This document shows, in pieces, positions 56,110 through 64,000 of a stretch of DNA of 64,000 nucleotides. The notes below the pieces were generated by a model. It made no database searches. It was given only the letters and a program-made list of their open reading frames with translations, and had not been told where the DNA came from. Where the stretch lies: assembly GCA_964552395.1 (NCBI GenBank), contig CAZKGM010000007.1, positions 1 through 64,000 of the forward strand. The letters run 5' to 3'. The translations under genes were made by a program, and so were the position numbers. How positions within the stretch are numbered: position 1 is the first letter of the stretch; each line of letters begins with the position of its first letter. This DNA is from JAJDNH01 sp964552395. Its GTDB lineage: Bacteria; Acidobacteriota; Thermoanaerobaculia; Thermoanaerobaculales; Sulfomarinibacteraceae.

Positions 56110-56710
56110 GGAGCTCTGGGGGCTGCTCGCTGAGCACGTCACCGACGCCGGGATCCGAGCTCGCCTTGCCCAATACCTGACGCTTCTCGAGCGGTGGGCT
56201 GGGACCCACAACCTGGTCGGCGCGGCGACACCGGAAGAGCTGGTGCGACGGCACGTGGTCGAGGCGCTCGCCGGCCTGCGGGCGCTGCCGCCGGCGCCGG
56301 GTCTGCTAGTCGACGTTGGGAGCGGAGCGGGGCTTCCGGGGGTGCCGCTGCTGTGTGCAGCTGCCGGTTGGCGCGGGCTGTTGGTGGAGCCTCGGCAGAA
56401 GCGGTGGGCTTTCCTGCGTCTCGTCATCCGCGAGCTGGCGCTGGATGCCGAGGCGGTGCGCACCCGGTTCGAGGAGCTTGGCGACGATGTCGGGGAGATC
56501 TCGGTCGTCTGCTCGCGAGCGCTCGGACGGCACGAGGAGCTCCTACGCTGGGCACGACCGCGGCTGGCCGACGGCGGCAAGGTGGTGCTGTGGACGACGG
56601 CTGATGCCGCCGCCGACCTCGCTCGGAGGGCCGGATGGCGTGTGGTAAGCTCACCGCTGCCCGGCCTCCGAAGCGGTCGACTGGCGGAACTTCAGCCATG
56701 TTTCACGTGA
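56102..56710 (+). CDS. rsmG: 16S rRNA (guanine527-N7)-methyltransferase RsmG
   Basis: The product is 202 residues from the GTG at 56102 (GGAG six bases upstream), overlapping the mnmG stop; an in-frame GTG at 56057 is an alternative. The SAM-binding motif LVDVGSGAGLPGVPLLCAA, then the PRQKRWAFLRLVIREL segment and VVCSRALG, define GidB/RsmG. It methylates G527 of 16S rRNA. Its last 13 bp overlap the start of parA. Confidence 0.93.
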   Translation: MAEELWGLLAEHVTDAGIRARLAQYLTLLERWAGTHNLVGAATPEELVRRHVVEALAGLRALPPAPGLLVDVGSGAGLPGVPLLCAAAGWRGLLVEPRQKRWAFLRLVIRELALDAEAVRTRFEELGDDVGEISVVCSRALGRHEELLRWARPRLADGGKVVLWTTADAAADLARRAGWRVVSSPLPGLRSGRLAELQPCFT

Positions 56711-57486
56711 AACGTCGCATTGTGGCGGTTGCCAACCAGAAGGGCGGCGTGGGGAAGACCACAACCGCCATCAACCTCGGTGCGGCCCTCGCAGCGTACG
56801 AACACGAGACCCTCCTGGTCGATCTGGACCCGCAGTCCAACTGCACCTCGGGGGTGGGAGTTCAGGGGCGGAATGGTGGTCCGACGACGTATCAGATGGT
56901 GACGGGAGCGGCATCCCACCAGGATGTCGTGCGCTCCACGGCGTTTCCACACCTTGGAATCCTGCCTGCGACCGCGGACCTGGCCGGCGCGGAGGTTGAG
57001 CTCGTCGGGATGGTCGGTCGCGAGTTCAGGCTGCGGGATGCCCTTTCGACTACCGACGGCTACCGCTTCATCTTCGTCGACTGTCCCCCGTCGCTCGGCC
57101 TTCTCACCATCAACGCGCTGGCGGCGGCTGATGCTCTCCTGGTTCCGATCCAGTGCGAGTACTTCGCTCTCGAGGGCGTCTCCGACCTCATGCGAACCGT
57201 CGACGAGGTGCGGCGCTTCCTCAACCCGTCGCTCGTCATCGACGGGGTCCTGCTGACCATGTACGACGAGCGCACCAATCTCTCACAGCAGGTTGCCGAG
57301 GAGGTACGCTCGGTGCTCGGAGACCTCGTGTTCAACACTATCGTGCCGCGCAACGTACGCCTCGCGGAGGCGCCGTCCTTCGGACGCCCCATTCACGCCT
57401 ACGATCTCCGCAGCCGCGGCTCACAGGCCTACCTCGCGCTCGGACGCGAGTACCTGAGGCGACTCGAGGTGTGCCGTGGCACGTAA
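56698..57486 (+). CDS. parA: Chromosome-partitioning ATPase ParA (Soj)
   Basis: The product is 262 residues. It starts MFHVKRR, the start typical of chromosomal parA genes whose first codons contain parS. The deviant Walker A is ANQKGGVGKTTTAINLG, with Walker A' LVDLDPQSN and Walker B FIFVDCPPSLG. The cap region DERTNLSQQVAEEVR and EAPSFGRPIHAYD follow. ParA binds DNA with ATP and pulls ParB-parS complexes apart during segregation. Confidence 0.96.
   Translation: MFHVKRRIVAVANQKGGVGKTTTAINLGAALAAYEHETLLVDLDPQSNCTSGVGVQGRNGGPTTYQMVTGAASHQDVVRSTAFPHLGILPATADLAGAEVELVGMVGREFRLRDALSTTDGYRFIFVDCPPSLGLLTINALAAADALLVPIQCEYFALEGVSDLMRTVDEVRRFLNPSLVIDGVLLTMYDERTNLSQQVAEEVRSVLGDLVFNTIVPRNVRLAEAPSFGRPIHAYDLRSRGSQAYLALGREYLRRLEVCRGT
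56699..56714. promoter_or_regulatory. parS centromere site
   Basis: TGTTTCACGTGAAACG matches the bacterial parS consensus TGTTTCACGTGAAACA at 15 of 16 positions. It forms codons 1-6 of parA and is the ParB loading site, about 8 kb from the candidate oriC. Confidence 0.93.
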
Positions 57487-58357
57487 GCAGGCGCTGGGCC
57501 GCGGCCTGAAGGCGTTGATTCCGGACACCCCCCACGTTCGGTCGGGCCTGGCCGAGATCCCGGTCGGGCGGATCAGGCCCAACCCGAGCCAGCCGCGCCA
57601 CCGGTTCGACGCGGCCGCGCTCGACGAGCTCGCGTCCTCGATCGCCGAGCACGGAGTCCTGCAGCCGCTGCTGGTGGCGGAGGACGGTGACCGAGGCTAC
57701 GTCCTGATCGCCGGTGAGCGGCGCCTGCGAGCCGCCGAGAAGGCCGGTCTGGCGGCGGTTCCGGCCGTCGTTCGCGAGCGCCTCGACGGCGAAGGGGAAC
57801 TGGCCCTCGCACTGGTCGAGAACTTGCAGCGGAGTGACCTCACGCCGCTCGAGGAAGCCCACGCCTTCTCGCACCTGCGGGACTCCCTCGGGCTGTCTCA
57901 AGAACAGATTGCAAAGCGCGTCGGTATTGATCGCAGCACGGTTTCAAATGCTCTTCGTCTGCTGAAGCTAGAGCCAGAGATCCAGGTCATGGTCGACGAG
58001 GGACGGATCACCGCGGGCCATGCTCGGACGCTGCTGGCGATCCCGGATGGTGCCGACAGGCTGAGCTGGGCGCAACGCGCGGCGGCCGGGGCGGCAACTG
58101 TCCGTGACCTGGAACGCGCCGCCTCAGGGCGGCGCACCGTGAAGGCGTCTGCCGGAATCGGCGCCGCGAAGCGGCGACCGGTCGACCCCAATCTCCGGGC
58201 AGCAGAAGAGCGGCTCGGCCTCCGCCTCGGCGCGCGAGTCGAGATCCGATCGCGCCGGAGGGGATCCACGATACTCATCGACTGCCGCGATCAGGCCGAG
58301 CTGATCCGGGTGTTCGATCGACTGATGGGAGAGGAATCTGATGCGGCGGAATCATGA
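57476..58357 (+). CDS. parB: Chromosome-partitioning protein ParB (Spo0J)
   Basis: The product is 293 residues from the GTG at 57476, overlapping parA by 11 bp. It begins with the ParA-interacting peptide (KQALGRGLKALIP). The CTPase domain carries NPSQPRHRF and the GERRLRAAEKAG box with ENLQRSDLTPLEEA. The HTH that reads parS (LSQEQIAKRVGIDRSTVSNALRLLKL) follows. The C-terminal dimerisation segment ends DQAELIRVFDRL. It clamps and slides on DNA at parS. Confidence 0.96.
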   Translation: MARKQALGRGLKALIPDTPHVRSGLAEIPVGRIRPNPSQPRHRFDAAALDELASSIAEHGVLQPLLVAEDGDRGYVLIAGERRLRAAEKAGLAAVPAVVRERLDGEGELALALVENLQRSDLTPLEEAHAFSHLRDSLGLSQEQIAKRVGIDRSTVSNALRLLKLEPEIQVMVDEGRITAGHARTLLAIPDGADRLSWAQRAAAGAATVRDLERAASGRRTVKASAGIGAAKRRPVDPNLRAAEERLGLRLGARVEIRSRRRGSTILIDCRDQAELIRVFDRLMGEESDAAES

Positions 58358-58709
58358 GGCCCTGAACGGCTTTGTCGACCCGGGATGCCGGATTCATGGC
58401 GAGCTGGAGTTTGAAAGCTCCTTTCGTGTCGACGGCACCGTCGACGGCACCGTCCGCTCGAAGGCGGAGCTGGTGATCGGCGAACGTGGGGTCGTGGAGG
58501 GCGAGGTGCACGTGGCCCGCTGCCTTGTCGGCGGCACGGTCCGCGGCCGGATCATCGCCACCGAGCTGGTGCAGCTGCACGCCTCCGCCAAGGTCTGGGG
58601 GGACATTCAGACGCCGGCGCTGGTCATGGAGGAGGGCGCTTTCCTCGAGGGCAAGATCGCCATGGAAGCCCCGAAGAGCCAACCAACGGCGGCGAAGGAG
58701 TCGCCTTGA
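58341..58709 (+). CDS. Bactofilin-family polymer-forming cytoskeletal protein
   Basis: The product is 122 residues overlapping the parB end by 17 bp. The repeated short strands with VDGTVDGTVRSKAELVIGERGVVEGEVHVARCLVGGTVRGRI form the bactofilin (DUF583) right-handed beta-helix. Such proteins self-assemble without nucleotides and can anchor or shape cellular structures. In Myxococcus, bactofilins next to parAB organise ParABS near the poles, so a similar link is a reasonable inference. Confidence 0.9.
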   Translation: MRRNHEALNGFVDPGCRIHGELEFESSFRVDGTVDGTVRSKAELVIGERGVVEGEVHVARCLVGGTVRGRIIATELVQLHASAKVWGDIQTPALVMEEGAFLEGKIAMEAPKSQPTAAKESP

Positions 58710-58734
58710 CCCAGTGCGCGATCTTTGTTAGCTT
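58706..58734 (+). promoter_or_regulatory. Putative promoter of the atp operon
   Basis: TTGACC (58706-58711), 17-bp spacer and TAGCTT (58729-58734) precede the atpF' ATG by 45 bp. The -35 overlaps the end of the bactofilin gene. Confidence 0.4.
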
Positions 58735-58779
58735 GAGCCGCCCTGCGGCAGCAGGAGAGGATCTCGCCAGGAGCGGCGC

Positions 58780-59211
58780 ATGACCCCACCAAACCTGTCC
58801 TTGCTCCTCATCATGGGTTGCTTCTGGGTGGCCTACCTGATCATCCGCAGCTTCTTGCTCGGTCCGATCGCGGCGGTCACCACCGAGCGGAAGCGCCGGC
58901 TCGACGATGCCGAGGCCACATGGAGCACCAAGCACGAGGAGTACAGGGCTGCCACCGAGCGCCTCGAGAGCGAGCTCGAAGAGGCGGCCCGCGGCGCCAG
59001 CCAGCGCCGGGCCGAGGTTCGGAAGCAGGCGCTGTCGTCCCGCCAGGATCGTCTTACCGCAGCGCGGTCGGAGGCCGATCAGCGGCTGCAGGCAGCGCTG
59101 GACCGGCTGGGCGGTGATGCCAAGGCCGCGCGCGACGACCTCCGTCAGCGTGCGGTGACGCTCGCCGGCGTGCTCGCCTCGCATCTACTCGAGCGAGAGG
59201 TGGCACGATGA
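58780..59211 (+). CDS. ATP synthase F0 subunit b' (atpF-like, first b)
   Basis: The product is 143 residues: one N-terminal membrane helix (LLLIMGCFWVAYLIIRSFLLGPI) followed by a long charged coiled coil to the end, the b/b' stator architecture. It starts after CAGGAG. A second b-type gene follows at once (ATGA overlap), so this organism has the heterodimeric bb' stalk known from cyanobacteria, alphaproteobacteria and several other lineages. Which of the two is called b' is arbitrary from sequence alone. Confidence 0.85.
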   Translation: MTPPNLSLLLIMGCFWVAYLIIRSFLLGPIAAVTTERKRRLDDAEATWSTKHEEYRAATERLESELEEAARGASQRRAEVRKQALSSRQDRLTAARSEADQRLQAALDRLGGDAKAARDDLRQRAVTLAGVLASHLLEREVAR

Positions 59212-59771
59212 GGCCGGTGATCCTCTGCTTTCTCGCGCTCACGGCCGTGGCGGCGCCGGTGGCGGCCGCGGAAGGCACGACCTTCGGCATTCCCGACCCG
59301 TGGTGGAAGCTGGTCAACCTGCTTCTTTTCCTGTTCGCCCTGATCTGGTTCATCGGCCGTCCGCTGGGCAGGTTCCTCGAGGATCGGCGACTGGGGATTC
59401 GTGCCGCGCTCGACGACGCACAGGAGAAGCTCGAGCGGGCGGAGGCGCTGCGCGCCGAGATCGCCGTTCGCCTCGAGCGTGTCGAGAGTGAGGTCGCAGA
59501 GGTGCGTGAGCGCGCCGAGCGCGAGGCGCAGGCCGAGGCCGAGCAGCTGGCCGCAGAGACTGGGACCGAGGAGCGGCGCTTTCTGCGCCGGGTCGAGGAC
59601 GAGATCGAGAGGCGGACGGCCGAAACCCGCCGACAGCTCGCGCGCGATGCGGTTGACCTGACTGCTGAGATGGCGAAAGAGCTGCTGGCCAAAGAGCTGA
59701 CTGATGCAGACCGGGCACGCCTGCTCGACAAGAGCCTGGCCGCCATGGGCTCGTTGCAGAGGAAGGACTGA
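59208..59771 (+). CDS. atpF: ATP synthase F0 subunit b
   Basis: The product is 187 residues. An N-terminal hydrophobic signal-like segment (VILCFLALTAVAAPVAAA) precedes the true membrane anchor (KLVNLLLFLFALIWFIGRPLGRFLEDR) and a long coiled coil. The extra leader is found in b subunits of several Gram-negative phyla and may be cleaved. With b' it forms the peripheral stalk linking F1 delta to F0 a. Confidence 0.9.
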   Translation: MRPVILCFLALTAVAAPVAAAEGTTFGIPDPWWKLVNLLLFLFALIWFIGRPLGRFLEDRRLGIRAALDDAQEKLERAEALRAEIAVRLERVESEVAEVRERAEREAQAEAEQLAAETGTEERRFLRRVEDEIERRTAETRRQLARDAVDLTAEMAKELLAKELTDADRARLLDKSLAAMGSLQRKD

Positions 59772-59773
59772 CC

Positions 59774-60328
59774 ATGGGACGTTTTCGTGCGGCACCGTAC
59801 GCGAAGGCGCTGCATGCGGTGGTGCTCTCCTCGGCGCCCGAGCGCGAGGAGGGTGTGACCGCGGATCTCGAACGGCTCAGCCAGGCGTTCGCAGCGGTGC
59901 CGGATCTTAACCGCGTCCTGGTCACACCGGTGGTCGCACCGGAGGTGAAGGCCGTGATACTCGACCAGGTGCTCGACGCGCTCGCCATCGAAGAGCCGAC
60001 GCGACGCTTCATCCATGTCGTGCAGCGTCATTACAGGACCGAGCACCTTGCGAAGATCCTTGACGCCTACAGCGGCCTGGTTGACCGCCGCCACGGGCGT
60101 GTGCATGCACGGGTCGAGATCGCGTCGCCGCTGCAGGAGCGCGAGCGCCGAGCCATCGTCGACGCGCTCTCCCGCGTGACCGAGGCCGCGGTGTTCGCTG
60201 ACTTCGAGCACAGCCCCGAGCTGCTCGCCGGCTTCCGTGCCACCGTCGGTTCGCGGGTATTTGACGGGTCACTCACCGGCCAGCTCGAGCAGCTGCGCCG
60301 GAATATCGCCTCCGAACAGTTCCAATAG
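59774..60328 (+). CDS. atpH: ATP synthase F1 delta subunit
   Basis: The product is 184 residues. The start MGRFRAAPYAKALHAVV is the usual helical beginning of the delta/OSCP family. The C-terminal segment IASPLQERERRAIVDALSRVT and the terminal G-S-R-V-FDGSLTGQLEQLRRNI motif confirm it. Delta caps the alpha3beta3 head and holds the stator. Confidence 0.93.
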   Translation: MGRFRAAPYAKALHAVVLSSAPEREEGVTADLERLSQAFAAVPDLNRVLVTPVVAPEVKAVILDQVLDALAIEEPTRRFIHVVQRHYRTEHLAKILDAYSGLVDRRHGRVHARVEIASPLQERERRAIVDALSRVTEAAVFADFEHSPELLAGFRATVGSRVFDGSLTGQLEQLRRNIASEQFQ

Positions 60329-60348
60329 AGGGCCAGCAGAGGGAAGGT

Positions 60349-61873
<1,525 letters not shown>

Positions 61874-61887
<14 letters not shown>

Positions 61888-62734
61888 GGATCTGCGCCGG
61901 AGGATCCGCTCCGTCAAGGGTACGCAGCAGATCACCAAGGCCATGCAGATGGTCGCCGCCGCCAAGCTGCGGCGCGCCCAGCAGAGAATGGTGCAGGCGC
62001 GTCCCTACTCCGCGACGCTGGCACGAGTGCTGGCCAGCCTCGCCGCGCGGACCGAGTACACGCATCCGCTGCTCACTCCCTCGCAGGCCGAGACGGCGTG
62101 GTTGGTCGTGATCACCTCCGACAAGGGCCTGTGCGGCGCCTTCAACAACAATCTCCTCCGCGAGGCCGGAGCGCTCGTGGACTCGGACCGCTGGGAGTCG
62201 GTCGAGATCGTGGCCGTTGGCAAGAAGGCGGTAGATTTCTTCCGCAAGCGACGGAATGCGGTGGTCCACGCCGAGACCGAGATGATGTCCCACCTGACGG
62301 CGAAGGACGGGCCCAGGCTGGCCGACGACTTCATCCGGTCCTATACCTCAGGACAGGTGGGCTCGGTGTGGCTGATGTACAACCGGTTCCTGTCGCTGAT
62401 CCGGCACGAGCGGGTGCTGGCACGGCTGCTGCCGGTGGAACCTCCCACCGGCCCTGCTGTCGCCGAGCCCAACGTCGACTACATCTATGAGCCCGACGCC
62501 GCGACCATCCTCGCCGAGCTGCTACCGCGGCACGTCCAGGTTCAGGTGCAGACGGCGCTGTACGACTCGGCGGCCGCCGAGCAGGCAGCCCGGATGACGG
62601 CAATGGACGCGGCGACGAAGAACGCCCATGACATGATCAAACACCTGACGCTGGTCTACAACCGCACGCGCCAGGCCGCCATCACCAAAGAACTCATCGA
62701 GATCGTCTCCGGCGCCCAGGCGCTGGAGGAGTAG
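61874..62734 (+). CDS. atpG: ATP synthase F1 gamma subunit
   Basis: The product is 286 residues from a TTG start at 61874, inside the end of atpA. The N-terminal helix STRDLRRRIRSVKGTQQITKAMQMVAAAKLRRAQ and the C-terminal helix AAEQAARMTAMDAATKNAHDMIKHLTLVYNRTRQAAITKELIEIVSGAQAL are the two long helices of the rotor shaft. The middle VITSDKGLCGAFNNNLLR is the conserved core strand. Confidence 0.96.
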
Positions 62735-62748
62735 GGAGTCGAGCGGGA

Positions 62749-64000
62749 ATGAACCAGCAGGCAGAAGGTCGCGTTGTCCAGATCATCGGCCCGGTGATCG
62801 ATGTGGAGTTCTCCGAAGGACACCTGCCCCCCATCTACAACGCGGTGCAGGTCGTCGATGACGGCGACAAGGGCGAGGTACCGATCGACGTCATCGCCGA
62901 GGTCGCGCAGCACCTTGGTGAAAACCGTGCGCGTTGCGTCGCCATGCAGCCAACGGACGGCATGGTGCGCGGGATGACAGCCGTCGACCTCGGCGAGCCG
63001 ATCTCGGTGCCGGTCGGCCGCCATACGCTCGGCAGGGTCATGAACGTCATCGGCGAGCCGGTGGACGAGCGCGGTCCGGTCGAGGCCGACGGCCGCCTGC
63101 CGATTCACCGCCTGGCGCCGTCTCTCGAGGAGCAGTCGACCGAGATCGAGATGTTCGAGACCGGTATCAAGGTCGTCGACCTGCTCGAGCCGTACTCGAA
63201 GGGCGGCAAGACCGGCCTCTTCGGCGGCGCTGGCGTCGGCAAGACCGTGCTCATCATGGAGCTCATCAACAACGTCGCGCTGCAGCACGGCGGCTTCTCG
63301 GTGTTCGCCGGCGTCGGCGAGCGCACGCGCGAGGGCAACGATCTGTGGCTCGAGATGCAGGAGTCGGGCATCGTCGATCCCTCGGACTGGGAGAAGTCGA
63401 AGGTAGCGCTGGTTTACGGGCAAATGACCGAGCCGCCAGGAGCACGCCTGCGCGTCGGCCTCACCGGCCTCACCGTCGCCGAGTACTTCCGCGACAGCGA
63501 GGGCCAGGACGTGCTGCTGTTCATCGACAACATCTTCCGCTTCACTCAGGCGGGCTCCGAGGTGTCGGCGCTGCTCGGCCGCATGCCGTCGGCGGTCGGT
63601 TATCAGCCGAATCTGGCGACCGAGATGGGCGAGCTGCAGGAGCGCATCACGTCGACCAAGAAGGGGTCGATCACCTCGGTGCAGGCGATCTACGTTCCCG
63701 CCGACGATCTCACCGACCCGGCGCCGGCCACGGCCTTCGCGCACCTCGACGCCACCTCGGTGCTGTCGCGTCAGATCTCGGAGCTCGGCATCTACCCGGC
63801 GGTCGATCCGCTGGCCTCGACCTCGCGCCTCCTCGACCCCAGCGTGGTCGGCGACGAGCACTATCAGGTGGCCCGCGAGGTGCAGCGCATCCTCCAGCGG
63901 TACAAGGACCTGCAGGACATCATCGCGATTCTCGGCATCGACGAGCTGTCCGACGAGGACAAGGTCACGGTGGCGCGGGCGCGCAAGATCCAGCGCTTCC
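62749..64000 (+). CDS. atpD: ATP synthase F1 beta subunit, 5' part (runs off window)
   Basis: The ATG at 62749 follows GAGCGGGA and the frame stays open to the window end (417 complete codons of about 470). The catalytic P-loop GGAGVGKTVL, the catalytic Glu in GVGERTREGNDL, LLFIDNIFRFTQAGSEVSALLGRMPSAVGYQ and the tail IIAILGIDELSDEDK are all present. It carries the catalytic sites. The gene order b'-b-delta-alpha-gamma-beta is standard; the epsilon subunit would be next outside the window. Confidence 0.98.
   Translation, partial: MNQQAEGRVVQIIGPVIDVEFSEGHLPPIYNAVQVVDDGDKGEVPIDVIAEVAQHLGENRARCVAMQPTDGMVRGMTAVDLGEPISVPVGRHTLGRVMNVIGEPVDERGPVEADGRLPIHRLAPSLEEQSTEIEMFETGIKVVDLLEPYSKGGKTGLFGGAGVGKTVLIMELINNVALQHGGFSVFAGVGERTREGNDLWLEMQESGIVDPSDWEKSKVALVYGQMTEPPGARLRVGLTGLTVAEYFRDSEGQDVLLFIDNIFRFTQAGSEVSALLGRMPSAVGYQPNLATEMGELQERITSTKKGSITSVQAIYVPADDLTDPAPATAFAHLDATSVLSRQISELGIYPAVDPLASTSRLLDPSVVGDEHYQVAREVQRILQRYKDLQDIIAILGIDELSDEDKVTVARARKIQRF

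Overview
This is a high-GC chromosomal segment from a Gram-negative bacterium. It encodes an outer-membrane porin, several lipoproteins and exported proteins, a eukaryotic-type Ser/Thr kinase, a ParAB/bactofilin cluster and a split ATP synthase operon. This set fits an uncultured Acidobacteriota-like lineage, but that is an inference from gene content and style; no rRNA gene or other decisive marker is present. Four runs of exactly 100 N, each flanked by an exact short duplication (39 or 55 bp), show that the sequence is a scaffolded draft or metagenome assembly.

Region 1 (1-14.1 kb) is accessory and decayed. It holds the 5' part of a REP-associated tyrosine transposase, several relics of a DUF429 gene, three copies of a REP-like double-hairpin element, a nucleotidyltransferase/XRE pair resembling a toxin-antitoxin module, a 5'-truncated second XRE copy, a 5'-truncated MazF-like toxin and a DUF748 C-terminal fragment. 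Intact genes lie between these: an MDR oxidoreductase, a large secreted PKD protein, a GntR/DUF1648 pair, a lipoprotein hydrolase and a small exported protein.

Region 2 (14-32 kb) is a series of mostly single genes: DUF309, a large exported repeat protein, a Ser/Thr kinase with FG-GAP-like repeats, a lipase-like hydrolase, a large exported protein, a GNAT acetyltransferase, DUF1801, a fatty-acid desaturase, an exported SRPBCC protein, an Fe-S protein, an ABC permease next to a 5'-truncated ABC ATPase, and a lipoprotein phosphodiesterase.

Region 3 (32-36.7 kb) is a phosphate-response locus: a phosphate-selective-type porin, phoU, a PhoB-like regulator and a PhoR-like kinase. Four in-phase 11-bp repeats upstream of the porin look like a Pho box.

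Region 4 (37-41 kb, minus strand) is a tightly overlapping pdxS-pdxT-enoyl-CoA hydratase-unknown operon, followed by a CPBP-family membrane protein that overlaps the end of gyrA.

Region 5 (40.9-64 kb) is the replication-origin neighbourhood. On the minus strand it reads dnaA-dnaN-recF-gyrB-gyrA, with a candidate oriC between dnaA and dnaN. On the plus strand it reads rpmH-rnpA-yidD-yidC-khpB/jag-mnmE-mnmG-rsmG-parA-parB-bactofilin, then atpF'-atpF-atpH-atpA-atpG-atpD, running off the end. A parS site forms the start of parA. The a and c subunits of ATP synthase are not in this cluster.

Collapsing each flanking duplication together with its N run restores a single open frame for all four interrupted genes (exported repeat protein, GNAT, ABC permease, gyrB), so these gaps are very probably scaffolding artefacts.
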